A stretch of DNA of 64,000 bases from an uncultured Saprospiraceae bacterium (lineage in GTDB: Bacteria; Bacteroidota; Bacteroidia; Chitinophagales; Saprospiraceae): positions 39,341-103,340 of the forward strand of contig CALIAU010000025.1 of the NCBI GenBank assembly GCA_938045585.1, written 5' to 3'. The translations under genes and the position numbers were made by a program. Positions 28,804-37,892 of the stretch are shown piece after piece (positions within the stretch are counted from its first letter, which is position 1; every line of letters begins with the position of its first letter). The notes below the pieces were generated by a model. The model was not told the DNA's origin. It worked only from the letters and a program-made list of their open reading frames with translations, and did no database searches.

Positions 28804-29280
28804 ATGAATTACTTTAAGACTCTTAGCGCAGTAGAATATGCGCAGTTAAAAGAAGGTGTTAGCTTGATTGCTGTACTCATGGCAGGTGCTGACGGTAACA
28901 TAGAAGAGAACGAAATAAGCTGGGCAAAACGTGTTACAGAAATTAGAGGCTTTGCAGAACCTAATTTACTTAATAGCTTCTATGAAGAAGCACATCTAGA
29001 CTTTTCTGATAATGTTTCTGCTTGGATCGATAAACTTCCAGAGGATAATGATGAAAGCCTACGCATTTTATCTGATAGAATTGCAAAGTTAAATCCCATA
29101 ATGGCAAAATTAGATCCTCATGTAGGATCTCAACTATATACTTCCTTTAAAAGCTTTGCAGCCCATGTAGCAAAGGCATCCGGCGGATTCTTAAGGTTTT
29201 TTAGTGTAAGTGGTGCAGAAAAGAAATATATAGATCTTCCAATGTTAGATGAAATTGTCTTCCACGAAGAGGAAGAATAA
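28804..29280 (+). CDS. TerB-like domain protein
   Basis: A 158-residue, mainly helical cytosolic protein. The segment SLIAVLMAGADGNIEENEI resembles the TerB/DjlA N-terminal family, with an acidic loop (AGADGNIEENE) that binds metal in TerB. The C-terminal half is helical and ends in an acidic tail (FHEEEE). No other ter genes are present, so a link to tellurite resistance is not supported. It sits alone between two TonB-receptor genes on the same strand; the second starts 23 bases later. Confidence 0.7.
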   Translation: MNYFKTLSAVEYAQLKEGVSLIAVLMAGADGNIEENEISWAKRVTEIRGFAEPNLLNSFYEEAHLDFSDNVSAWIDKLPEDNDESLRILSDRIAKLNPIMAKLDPHVGSQLYTSFKSFAAHVAKASGGFLRFFSVSGAEKKYIDLPMLDEIVFHEEEE

Positions 29281-29303
29281 AGGATATATCGTATTTTTAT
29301 TAG

Positions 29304-31550
29304 ATGCGATATGTATTTCAATTTAGTTTCTATTTAATCGTTCTTAGCCAGTCTCTCTTTTCCCAATCAAACTATTCTGGTATAGTCATAGACGCGGATA
29401 GTAAAGAACCGCTCATAGGCGCGAGTGTGATATCTGGCTCCACAGGAACGATTACAGACCATCTTGGTAATTTTTTATTGGATCAGATAGATGTCGAATC
29501 TGGACTTAGAATAAGCTATGTAGGGTATAGAGACAGAATGCTAAGCTTTGAAGAATTCAATGCCTTAAATAATGGGAACATTGGATTAACACAGGGTGCC
29601 GCTCTACTCGAAACCGCAGTGATTACAGGTTCTAGATATGAACGCAAACTTGCTGAATCTCCTGTCAGTATTAATGTGATTGACGCGAATATTATTGCAA
29701 ATACAAATACACAGAACATAGATGATGTAATCGATAAAATTCCTGGAGTTCAAATGCTAGATGGCCAAGCCAATATTCGCGGAGGATCCGGTTACTCTTA
29801 TGGTGCAGGAAGTAGAGTGCTTCTACTCGTTGATGATATTCCTGCCTTACAAGGAGATGCTGGAAGACCAAATTGGGGAGATATCCCAGTAGAGAATATT
29901 GCGCAAATAGAAATAGTCAAGGGTGCTTCTTCTTCACTCTATGGTTCTGCAGCCTTAAATGGAATAATCAATATAAGAACAGGGTATGCAACCTCGGACC
30001 CTGTGACTAAGGTGGTTGGTTCTTTCATTGGTTACATGTCTCCTCAAGATGAAAGAAAACAATGGTGGGAAGGCACTCCCAACGAAAAGAGTATAAGTAT
30101 ACTGCATAAACAGAAGATTGATAAATTAGATCTCGTCTTAAACGGATACTATTCTGACTTAGATCATTTTTATAAAGACTCCTTTCAAAAGAAACAACGC
30201 GTTTCTGCTAATCTACGATATCGCATAACAGATAGGATGGTTCTTGGTCTAAATAGTATGTTTAATAGGGCAGATGAGGCTGATTTTTTCTTGTGGGCAA
30301 ATGGTTCTAGCGGGGCTTATCAACAATTGCCAGGCTCCTTGTCTGAGCGCCTAAACACGCGTTACTATTTTGATCCATATCTCAAGTATACTGATTCTAA
30401 GGGCAATCAACATAAGATAATTGGAAGGTATTACTCCATCGATAATAATAACAACAACAATCAATCAAATAGTTCTAAGAACTACTATGGGGAATATCAG
30501 TTTCTCAAGCAATTTAATAAAAGCAAACTGAATCTTACCTCAGGGGTGACATGGTATCACATAGTAACAGATTCTGAGTTATTTAGTAATCTAAATATTA
30601 ATTCGACAGCCTATGCCGGATACATCCAAGCGGATAAAAAATTTGCAGACGTCCTTACAGTCACCTTGGGATGGAGAGTAGAATCGAATGTCTTAAATGG
30701 TCCTGAGAATTTCCCGGATGCCATTGATCTAGATGGAAGAACGGTAGAGACAAATTCTGTTTTTAGGGCAGGGGTAAATCTAGAACTGAGTCCTTACACC
30801 TTTGTACGCGCATCGTATGGAGAGGGCTATCGTTTTCCTACCATCACAGAAAAATATATACGGACTAATTTTTCAGGGCTCTCCATTTTCCCAAACCCAA
30901 ATTTAGAGTCTGAGACTGGAAACAATGTGGAATTAGGCCTACGTCAGGGTTTTTCTGTAGCAGGGTATCAGGGTTATATTGATATAGCAACATTTTGGTC
31001 ACGCTACAAAAATATGACTGATTTTACCTTTGTGGAAAAAGATGAGGGCGCAGGGTTTCAAGCACAGAATATCGGAGATACTGACATAAAAGGTTTTGAA
31101 GTTTTTCTTGGTGGACAAACAGAACTTCTATCTATTCCCATCGCGTTTACAGGAGGCTATACCTATGTTGACCCTAGCTATGTAGATTTCAACACAGCTA
31201 TTGAGGAGAGTTCATCTTCGAGTGAAAATATTTTAAAATACAGATCAAAGCATAATTTTAAAATGGATATACAAGGGACTTACAAGAATTTTGCCTTTGG
31301 AGCTGCTTATAATCTGACCTCACATATGATAGCCATAGATGCTTTGTTAAGTTCTTTTGCAACAATTGGTGACTATAGAAGTTTTGATGATGATGGCTAT
31401 ACAACATTAAATCTCCGTAGCAGTTATACTTATAAGCAATCCAAAATTTCGCTGCTACTTCAAAACGTGTTGAATGAACAGTATACTGTTCGACCTGGCA
31501 TACTAGAAGCACCTCGAAATTTTGGTATACGCTTAGAAACAAATTTTTAG
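29304..31550 (+). CDS. TonB-dependent outer-membrane receptor
   Basis: A 748-residue receptor. A signal peptide (to about residue 19) precedes a short carboxypeptidase-like domain (NYSGIVIDADSKEPLIGA). A plug domain follows with ETAVITGSRYERKLAESP, IPGVQMLDGQANIRGGSG and IEIVKGASSSLYGSAALNG. The barrel region contains GYRFPTITEKYIR and ends in IRLETNF. The FepA/BtuB-like plug suggests uptake of a metal complex, haem or vitamin rather than glycans, and there is no SusD partner. The following lipoprotein gene starts directly after its stop codon, so the two are one operon. Confidence 0.93.
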   Translation: MRYVFQFSFYLIVLSQSLFSQSNYSGIVIDADSKEPLIGASVISGSTGTITDHLGNFLLDQIDVESGLRISYVGYRDRMLSFEEFNALNNGNIGLTQGAALLETAVITGSRYERKLAESPVSINVIDANIIANTNTQNIDDVIDKIPGVQMLDGQANIRGGSGYSYGAGSRVLLLVDDIPALQGDAGRPNWGDIPVENIAQIEIVKGASSSLYGSAALNGIINIRTGYATSDPVTKVVGSFIGYMSPQDERKQWWEGTPNEKSISILHKQKIDKLDLVLNGYYSDLDHFYKDSFQKKQRVSANLRYRITDRMVLGLNSMFNRADEADFFLWANGSSGAYQQLPGSLSERLNTRYYFDPYLKYTDSKGNQHKIIGRYYSIDNNNNNNQSNSSKNYYGEYQFLKQFNKSKLNLTSGVTWYHIVTDSELFSNLNINSTAYAGYIQADKKFADVLTVTLGWRVESNVLNGPENFPDAIDLDGRTVETNSVFRAGVNLELSPYTFVRASYGEGYRFPTITEKYIRTNFSGLSIFPNPNLESETGNNVELGLRQGFSVAGYQGYIDIATFWSRYKNMTDFTFVEKDEGAGFQAQNIGDTDIKGFEVFLGGQTELLSIPIAFTGGYTYVDPSYVDFNTAIEESSSSSENILKYRSKHNFKMDIQGTYKNFAFGAAYNLTSHMIAIDALLSSFATIGDYRSFDDDGYTTLNLRSSYTYKQSKISLLLQNVLNEQYTVRPGILEAPRNFGIRLETNF

Positions 31551-32735
31551 ATGAAAAGAATAGGAATGAAAAGTATTTATATATGGAAGGGAGGACTATC
31601 TCTCTTCGCTGTAATTTTTTTGTTAAGCACGCAAGCATGTAAGTCAGACAATGTGAAATCAAGTACAAAGAATGCTTCGTTGGAGAGAGTAACGCAAACA
31701 CAGGCTAAAGACATGGTTCCAAAGGAGGAGACTAATATTCTTGAAGCTGCAGACAAAGCTATGGACAAAAGCTCGGAAGAAGGCACGAAGGAGAGTAAAG
31801 ATCCACCTGCGCAAAAGACTACTAAGCCAGAAGAGAGCTCTGAGAAGAAAACAATGGAACCAGAGATAAGCGTGGAAGTACCTAAAACTACTTCAGCTAA
31901 AATTCCAGAAGAGCTAAAAGTAAAAGAGGAAGAAAAAACAGAAATAGAAAAGCCAGTAGTGGAAAAAGAAATAGTCAAACAAAAAGAAGTAGTTCTAGAA
32001 AAAATGCCTGTTGTGGAAAAAACAATAGAAGAGGAACCAGAGCCAGAACCAGAACCAGAGCCCGAACCAGAACCAGTAAAAGAACTAGAACCGAAACTGG
32101 ATCACGGGAAATTTAATACACTTCTCAACAGATATGTGAGTGCTAATGGACAAGTGAATTATAAGGGTTTGAAATCTGCAAAGTCCACTTTGTTGGAGTA
32201 TACGAACGACTTAACAAATAACTATCCTGCAAACTCAGCATCAAAGAATGAAAAATTAGCCTACTTTATTAATGCGTATAATGCGTATACCTTATTGCTA
32301 ATTGTAGATAATTATCCATTAGCAAGTATTATGGATTTAGATGGTGGTAAACCTTGGGATAGAAAGTGGATTACACTTGGTGATAAGACCATGAGTTTAA
32401 ATGATATAGAACATGGCATATTGCGGAAACAATTGAACGAACCTCGCGTTCATTTTGCAGTGAACTGTGCAGCAAAGTCCTGTCCTCCTATCTATAATAA
32501 GGCCTTTACAGAAAGCAATACGCAGGCATTATTAGAGCAACGCACGAAGGCATTTGTAAATGATAATTCACAGAATTCTTTTGCAGATAATACGCTAGCC
32601 TTATCCAAAATATTTGAATGGTATAAGGAAGATTTTGGTGATTTAATTGGCTATATCAATAGATTCAGAAGCACTAAGGTGCCAAGTGATGCAAAAATTA
32701 CTTATAAAGAATACGATTGGAAATTGAATGATTAA
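31551..32735 (+). CDS. DUF547 lipoprotein with a Glu-Pro repeat linker
   Basis: A 394-residue protein whose ATG abuts the stop of the upstream TonB receptor. The N-terminus is a signal sequence with a loose lipobox (LSTQAC, Cys31). Residues about 40-185 are a low-complexity charged linker rich in Lys, Glu, Pro and Thr, including an uninterrupted Glu-Pro repeat (EPEPEPEPEPEPEP) near 165-180, like the periplasm-spanning part of TonB. The C-terminal 210 residues form a DUF547 domain with LAYFINAYNAYTLLLI, IEHGILRKQL, HFAVNCAAKSCPPI and WYKEDFGD. DUF547 has no proven biochemical function that I know of. The next gene overlaps its end by 8 bases. Confidence 0.87.
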   Translation: MKRIGMKSIYIWKGGLSLFAVIFLLSTQACKSDNVKSSTKNASLERVTQTQAKDMVPKEETNILEAADKAMDKSSEEGTKESKDPPAQKTTKPEESSEKKTMEPEISVEVPKTTSAKIPEELKVKEEEKTEIEKPVVEKEIVKQKEVVLEKMPVVEKTIEEEPEPEPEPEPEPEPVKELEPKLDHGKFNTLLNRYVSANGQVNYKGLKSAKSTLLEYTNDLTNNYPANSASKNEKLAYFINAYNAYTLLLIVDNYPLASIMDLDGGKPWDRKWITLGDKTMSLNDIEHGILRKQLNEPRVHFAVNCAAKSCPPIYNKAFTESNTQALLEQRTKAFVNDNSQNSFADNTLALSKIFEWYKEDFGDLIGYINRFRSTKVPSDAKITYKEYDWKLND

Positions 32736-33585
32736 GAGAGTAAAATATTATTTTTTTAATGGAGAATTTATATCAAATGATACTCCAGTGCTGACTCCTT
32801 ATGAATTGGGGTTGTTACGAGGCTATGGTATTTTTGATTTCTTACGCATCGTTGAAGGGGTTCCTGTTTTTTTAGAAGACCATCTTGACCGTTTTTTTGC
32901 GAGTGCAAAACAGATGAATCTTAGGTTGCCTTATTCTAAAAATCAAATCATGGACTATGTGGATACCCTTGTGCAAATTAACAAGCTTGGCTATTCAGGC
33001 ATACGTCTTGTTTTGACAGGTGGGTTTTCTGAAAGTGGTTTTACACCAACAGGCAAAACTAATTTCTATCTTTTGCAGCATGTACTTAAAGACAATCCAC
33101 CAAAGTATTTTACTCAGGGAATAAAGTTAATAACAGTCGATTATGTACGTGATTTTCCTAAGATTAAAACACTCAATTATGCCCTAGTTTTGCGTTATCA
33201 GAATGAGATTAAAAAGCATGGAGCATTTGATACACTGTTTGTCAAGGATAATTACATTTCAGAATCCTCTCGATCCAATTTCTTTATTGTTAAAAACAAA
33301 ACCCTAGTTACTTCTGAAGAAGATGTACTCTCTGGTATCACACGAAAGAAGCTCTTAGAGCTATGTAAGGATAGATATAAACTTAAGATTAGACCTATCC
33401 ATATAAAAGAACTAAAGACAGCAGACGAGGCCTTTATATGTGGATCTACCAAACCACTAGTGCCTGTAGTGCTTGTAGATGATATCAAAATAGGGAGGGG
33501 GAAACCTGGGAGTTTTACTGCAGAACTACGCGCTTCGTTTATTGCAAGTCAGAACGCATATGTGGCTAAGAGAAGACCCCAATAA
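32728..33585 (+). CDS. Aminotransferase class IV (branched-chain / D-amino acid type)
   Basis: A 285-residue fold-type IV PLP enzyme. It shows ELGLLRGYGIFDFLRI near residues 26-41, the PLP-binding lysine as Lys147 in KTLNYALVLRY, and the segment ISESSRSNFFIV followed by LSGITRKKLLELC. This is the family of IlvE, D-alanine aminotransferase and 4-amino-4-deoxychorismate lyase. The substrate cannot be decided from these motifs. It overlaps the DUF547 gene by 8 bases and so probably belongs to the same transcript as the TonB receptor. Confidence 0.88.
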   Translation: MIKRVKYYFFNGEFISNDTPVLTPYELGLLRGYGIFDFLRIVEGVPVFLEDHLDRFFASAKQMNLRLPYSKNQIMDYVDTLVQINKLGYSGIRLVLTGGFSESGFTPTGKTNFYLLQHVLKDNPPKYFTQGIKLITVDYVRDFPKIKTLNYALVLRYQNEIKKHGAFDTLFVKDNYISESSRSNFFIVKNKTLVTSEEDVLSGITRKKLLELCKDRYKLKIRPIHIKELKTADEAFICGSTKPLVPVVLVDDIKIGRGKPGSFTAELRASFIASQNAYVAKRRPQ

Positions 33586-33844
33586 GGATTAATTTACCGG
33601 AATTCCATACTATTCTTTAAGCAAGCTATATCAGTAATGAAGTCTCCAGTATTCCATTAAATTAAACCAATTCTTTTTGTTTTCGTATCAATCACTATAG
33701 ATAATCATACGAAGTAAGTACAGAGACTCTAGCTCTGAATTGTTTTAGAAAGGACAGTTAATAAACAAAAGCACTCTATATGCACTTAGTTAAGCAACCA
33801 TGCTGAAAACTATCTATTATATAGACATAAAACAATAGATTCTA

Positions 33845-36800
33845 ATGAAACATTTACTAACATTCGTATTCAGTATCGCTCTCAGTTTTTACGCTTTTGG
33901 ACAAACCATCGTTTTAGAAAGGGTAGCTGAGTTAGTACCTCAAGGGTATACAATAGAAGGAAATGCCTTTTTGGAAGAATTTTCTGATGGTAGTTTACAA
34001 TTGAGACTGTCTGACGATTTTAGTACTCCAGCTGGACCTGATGTTCGCATACTTCTGGGTAATTCTCTCTCTCTTAATGGTGCAGAAGAAATAGTAAATC
34101 TATCTGATATTGGTCATTTTAGTGGTGAATTGATTGTAGATGTTCCTGCTGGAATTGGTATTGATGATTTTGACTTTATTTTATTCTATTGTGTATTGTT
34201 TCAGCAGTTCTGGGCCTCAGGTGAGTATGGAGATGCAATGGTGCCAGGAGGTGGAGGCGGTGGTCCCACTTGCGACGAATCAACAGTCAGTAATGTAAAT
34301 GGACCGAACACCATAGATATTTGCCCAACAGACAATATCTCCAATATTATTTCCTTCGAAAATTCTTTCGATATATCTGCAGGAGACAACTATGCATATC
34401 TTATCACAGATCAAAATGAAATATTACTGGATCTTATATTGGAAGACTCATATGATTTTGAAGGTTCTAGTTTGTCTACCCAAAGAGTATATGGTTTACA
34501 CTACAGTGGCACACTGAATATTGCAATAGGTAGTAATAGATTTGTTACAACAGCCAGTGGCTGTTTTGAGCATTCGTCTACTTCTAACAATAGTTTTATA
34601 ACGATTACAAAAAATGCTTGTTTTAACTGTGAATTTACTGCTGTTGAAAATGCAAATGGATCGAATGTTATAGATATCTGTCCAACGGATGGTATGAGTG
34701 ATCAAGTACAATTTGAAAACTCATCAAATGCAGCGGCAGGAGAGAATTATGCCTATCTGATAACAGATGAAAATGAAATTTTACAAGAAGTAATTTTTGA
34801 TGATCAATATAATTTTGAAGGATCAAATTTAGAAACTCAAAGAGTGTATGGAGTGCATTATGATGGAACACTAAATGCCAATATTGGCAGTGATAGATTT
34901 TTCACCACGGCAACTATTTGTCATGAGCATTCTAGCAGTACTTCTTTTATAACAGTTTTGAAAGATGCTTGTATTAGCTGTGATGAAAGTGATGTGTTTA
35001 CACAGAATGGCATCAGTACGATCAATATCTGTCCTTCAGATGATTTAAATGATATTGTTTCCTTTGATAATAGTTTAGGCTTAGGCGCAGGATCTGAATA
35101 TGCATATCTTCTTACAGATGAAAATGAAGTACTACAAGAAGTTATACTGGCTGATCAATATAATTTTGAAGGATCAACAGAGGAAGAACAACGCATTTAT
35201 GGAATACACTACATTGGAATTTTAAATAGTGCGATAGGACAAGATAGAATGCTTACTACTGCTTCTGAATGCTTCGCACATTCCAGCAATTCTGATTTTA
35301 TTAAGATTACCAAAGATGCTTGTGCTGTATTTGAGTGTATGGAAAGTTCCGTCTCAAATTCTGCTTTTGAAAACCTCATCGACATATGTCCAACAGATGG
35401 CGAAGATGATTTAATTCAATTTGAAAATAGTATAGCTGTTCCTGCAGGACAGAATTATGCATTTATCATCACGGATGAAAATGAAATAGTAAGCGCAGTT
35501 ATTCAGGATTCTGAATATAATTTTGAAGGCACAAGCACGGATGAGCAAAGAGTATATGGCATTCATTTTAATGGTGTCCTAAATCCTGTGCTAGGAGCTA
35601 ACAGGATGCAAACCACAGCAAGCGATTGTTATACACATTCGAGTAGTACAGACTTTCTAACAATTACGAAAGAAGCCTGTCCAGAAGATCCTTTTGAGTG
35701 TATGGAAAGTGCGACTTCTACGACTGATTGGAACACACTAGTAGATGTATGTCCAAATGATGGTGTAGACGATATCATAGAATTAAAAAACAATTTATTC
35801 CTAGCACCAGGGGAACACTATGCATACCTTATCACAAATGCAAATGAAGTAGTGCAGGCCGTGTCAACAGATTCATTATTCAATTTTGAAGGATCTACAT
35901 CTACGGAGCAACGCGTCTATGGGATTCACTTTGAAGGTTCACTGGTTGCAATGATTGGCCAGGACAGAATGCAAACCACTGCCTCAGGATGTTTTACACA
36001 TTCCTCATCAGATATATTTCTTAGAGTGACCAAAGAAGCATGTGAAGAACCCTTTGAATGCATGGGCAGTCTTACGGCTACTACGGATTGGGCAACGAGT
36101 GTGGATATCTGCCCTTCGGATGGAGTAGACGATATTATAGAGTTAAGAAATAATCTCTTTATAGCACCTGGGGAACACTATGCCTATCTCATTACAGACG
36201 CAGAGGGGATTTTACAAGAAGTGACAACGGACTCTTTATATAATTTTGAAGGGTCTATTCCCCTAGAGCAAAGAGTCTATGGTATCCATTATAATGGAAC
36301 ACTCTTACCGATGATAGGTGAAGATAGACTCTTGACAGAATCCACGGATTGTTTTACCCATTCTGGCGATAATCTCTTTTTAACGATAACGAAAAATGGA
36401 TGTGCAGAGCCTTATGAGTGTCAAGAGAGTTTAACTGCATCTACTAACTGGGTAACAGATATTGATATATGCGCAACTGATGGTGCGTCAGATGTAATAG
36501 AATTACAAAACAATATTTTTGAACCGATAGGCACTCACTATGCATTTTTGTTAACGGATGAATTTGAGAATTTGCAAGAGGTGGTATTTGATACGGTGTA
36601 TGATTTTGAAAACACAGGCGTAGAGGAGCAAAGAATTTATGGTATTAGCTTTGATGGACAATTAGAACCAAAGATTGGTGAAAACAGAAAAAATACCACT
36701 GCGACAAATTGTTTTATTCACTCAGGTGATAATCTGTTCATCACGATTAATAAAACAGCAACCTGTGCCACTTCAACGGAAGAAGAAGATCGATTACAGG

Positions 36801-37027
36801 ATGAGATTAAGGTGTTCCCTAATCCAACGGATGGTCGATTGAGCTTAGATTATGATTCTGCTACTATTGACATTATAGATATTAAATTAATAAACATTCA
36901 GGGGCAGACAGTAGGCTTTGAGCGTGTAGGAAATGAATTGCTGATAGACGAAGCAGGAATATATCTGCTGCATATTCTTACAGAAGGAGCTACTATATCG
37001 AAAAAAGTAATTGTGCAAGGCATATGA
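33845..37027 (+). CDS. Secreted protein: DM13-like domain, seven Cys-containing tandem repeats, T9SS type A sorting domain
   Basis: A 1060-residue exported protein. A signal peptide covers residues 1-19. Residues about 25-130 resemble a DM13 domain: LQLRLSDDFSTPAGPDVRI, EEIVNLSDIGHFSGEL, and the FYCVLFQQFW segment, where DM13 has a conserved cysteine proposed to be redox-active. After a glycine run come seven repeats of 117-121 residues (from residue 143), each with about four cysteines and the pattern IDICPTDG, YAYLITDENE, YNFEGS, QRVYGIHY, TTAS-C-THSS, TK-AC. The C-terminus (VFPNPTDGRLSLDY to SKKVIVQGI) is a T9SS type A sorting domain. Function is unknown; a surface adhesin or redox protein is possible. 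Confidence 0.85.
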   Translation: MKHLLTFVFSIALSFYAFGQTIVLERVAELVPQGYTIEGNAFLEEFSDGSLQLRLSDDFSTPAGPDVRILLGNSLSLNGAEEIVNLSDIGHFSGELIVDVPAGIGIDDFDFILFYCVLFQQFWASGEYGDAMVPGGGGGGPTCDESTVSNVNGPNTIDICPTDNISNIISFENSFDISAGDNYAYLITDQNEILLDLILEDSYDFEGSSLSTQRVYGLHYSGTLNIAIGSNRFVTTASGCFEHSSTSNNSFITITKNACFNCEFTAVENANGSNVIDICPTDGMSDQVQFENSSNAAAGENYAYLITDENEILQEVIFDDQYNFEGSNLETQRVYGVHYDGTLNANIGSDRFFTTATICHEHSSSTSFITVLKDACISCDESDVFTQNGISTINICPSDDLNDIVSFDNSLGLGAGSEYAYLLTDENEVLQEVILADQYNFEGSTEEEQRIYGIHYIGILNSAIGQDRMLTTASECFAHSSNSDFIKITKDACAVFECMESSVSNSAFENLIDICPTDGEDDLIQFENSIAVPAGQNYAFIITDENEIVSAVIQDSEYNFEGTSTDEQRVYGIHFNGVLNPVLGANRMQTTASDCYTHSSSTDFLTITKEACPEDPFECMESATSTTDWNTLVDVCPNDGVDDIIELKNNLFLAPGEHYAYLITNANEVVQAVSTDSLFNFEGSTSTEQRVYGIHFEGSLVAMIGQDRMQTTASGCFTHSSSDIFLRVTKEACEEPFECMGSLTATTDWATSVDICPSDGVDDIIELRNNLFIAPGEHYAYLITDAEGILQEVTTDSLYNFEGSIPLEQRVYGIHYNGTLLPMIGEDRLLTESTDCFTHSGDNLFLTITKNGCAEPYECQESLTASTNWVTDIDICATDGASDVIELQNNIFEPIGTHYAFLLTDEFENLQEVVFDTVYDFENTGVEEQRIYGISFDGQLEPKIGENRKNTTATNCFIHSGDNLFITINKTATCATSTEEEDRLQDEIKVFPNPTDGRLSLDYDSATIDIIDIKLINIQGQTVGFERVGNELLIDEAGIYLLHILTEGATISKKVIVQGI
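34271..36770 (+). repeat. Seven tandem coding repeats of about 357 bp
   Basis: Unit starts at 34271, 34628, 34979, 35336, 35699, 36059 and 36419 (lengths 357, 351, 357, 363, 360, 360 and about 350). Every unit begins at a Cys codon in frame. Units 4-7 are more alike (each with an E-C-x-E/G-S start) than units 1-3, which suggests that the array grew by stepwise duplication. Confidence 0.9.
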
Positions 37028-37084
37028 TCTCTTGATATAGTCATCATACTTGAAGTGCTGATGATTTACTGTGAATCATTACGA

Positions 37085-37212
37085 AATAGGGACCTGCGTG
37101 CGCAAGCAGGCAGTTAAGAGTAAATCAAGGTGTCCGCAGGACTGCAGCGAACGCGAAGCCTGCCTTCCAAGGAACGCAGGAAGGTCACGGATAGCCTGAT
37201 CCCAGTCCCGTA
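37085..37212. repeat. GC-rich intergenic island with a REP-like palindrome and further hairpins
   Basis: The strip stands out as GC-rich against AT-rich surroundings. It opens with CCTGC GTGCGCAA GCAGG (37093-37110), a shorter form of the palindrome at 63944-63969. It also holds a CCTGC/GCAGG hairpin with inner TTCC AA GGAA pairing (about 37161-37182) and a GATCCCA/TGGGGATC hairpin (about 37198-37226). It carries no reading frame. Such palindrome clusters resemble REP elements; no RAYT transposase gene is in the window. Confidence 0.7.
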
Positions 37213-37233
37213 GAGAGTGGGGATCGCCCAAAT

Positions 37234-37262
37234 AAAAAAGCCCCTGAATTGCTTCAGAGGCC
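37234..37262 (-). terminator. Intrinsic terminator of the BON-LysM gene
   Basis: On the minus strand a 9-bp stem with one mismatch (GCCTCTGAA paired with TTCAGGGGC, loop GCAA) runs into TTTTTT. It begins 27 bases beyond the stop of the BON-LysM gene. Confidence 0.8.
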
Positions 37263-37288
37263 TGTTTAACATAGTTTTCTTAAATATG

Positions 37289-37762
37289 TTAACCTAAATT
37301 AGGTATCCTAAGCTTTTGGCCAGGATATATAGCGTTTGGATCTTTCAACATAGGCGTGTTTGCCTCAAAAATTGCCTGATACTTCATAGGATCTCCGTAG
37401 AATTCCTTAGCGATCTTAGACAATGAGTCTCCAGATTGTACTTCGTAAAATTGTGACTGAGGAGGCGCTACAACAGAGATTCTATCGTCAATTGCTGCGA
37501 TACCATCCGTGTTTCCTAGCATTAGAATCACTTTTTCTTTATCCTCAACAGATGCAGTTTGGCCATATACAGTGATTTTGTCACCATCCAGGTCAAGGGA
37601 AAGGCCTTCAACTCCAATTCCAGATCCGCGCACCACAGAGGTGAGAAGTTCTTCTTTATACGCTTTAGCTTCAGCAGCATCTGCCGCTGCAGCTTCGTTT
37701 TTCTCGGCTTTAGAGCTAAGAACGCTACTGCCAACGTTCTTTAAAAATGAAAATAAACCCAT
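37289..37762 (-). CDS. BON and LysM domain protein (Kbp/YgaU-like)
   Basis: A 157-residue protein without a signal peptide. It has an N-terminal glycine/alanine-rich helix, a BON domain (about 35-95, with GIGVEGLSLDLDGDKITVYG shown here as two parts, GIGVEGLSLD and DGDKITVYG), and a C-terminal LysM domain (YEVQSGDSLSKIAKEFYGDP through GQKLRIPNLG, about 107-157). This matches E. coli Kbp (YgaU), a cytoplasmic K+-binding protein of 149 residues, in order and length. It is therefore more likely an ion sensor than a peptidoglycan-binding protein, despite the LysM domain. Confidence 0.88.
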   Translation of the reverse strand: MGLFSFLKNVGSSVLSSKAEKNEAAAADAAEAKAYKEELLTSVVRGSGIGVEGLSLDLDGDKITVYGQTASVEDKEKVILMLGNTDGIAAIDDRISVVAPPQSQFYEVQSGDSLSKIAKEFYGDPMKYQAIFEANTPMLKDPNAIYPGQKLRIPNLG

Positions 37763-37884
37763 TATTGTTGTTTTTTTAGGTTATGAAATGAAAATTAGTG
37801 TACTAAAATATAACTCTAAAAGTAGAACAAAAATTCCTGTATGCATTAATATATATGAAAAAGGCGAAAATAGAGTAATATCCG

Positions 37885-37892
37885 TATATTTG
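37885..37892 (+). promoter_or_regulatory. -7 box upstream of secDF
   Basis: TATATTTG, a perfect TAnnTTTG match, lies 62 bases before the secDF start. No clear TTTG -33 element is visible at the usual distance. Confidence 0.5.

Noticed and set aside
31258..31701. A 147-codon minus-strand frame spanning the receptor/DUF547 junction
   Set aside because: It overlaps the ends of two well-supported genes, and the product has no recognisable features.
34271..36770. Regularly spaced repeats that could suggest a CRISPR-like array
   Set aside because: The units are about 357 bp, in frame and protein-coding, without short identical repeats or spacers.
37085..37212. A second tRNA-like remnant at 37.1 kb, because GTGTCCGCAGGAC resembles the variable arm of tRNA-Leu
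   Set aside because: No T-arm, anticodon loop or acceptor pieces are found in order; the match is short.
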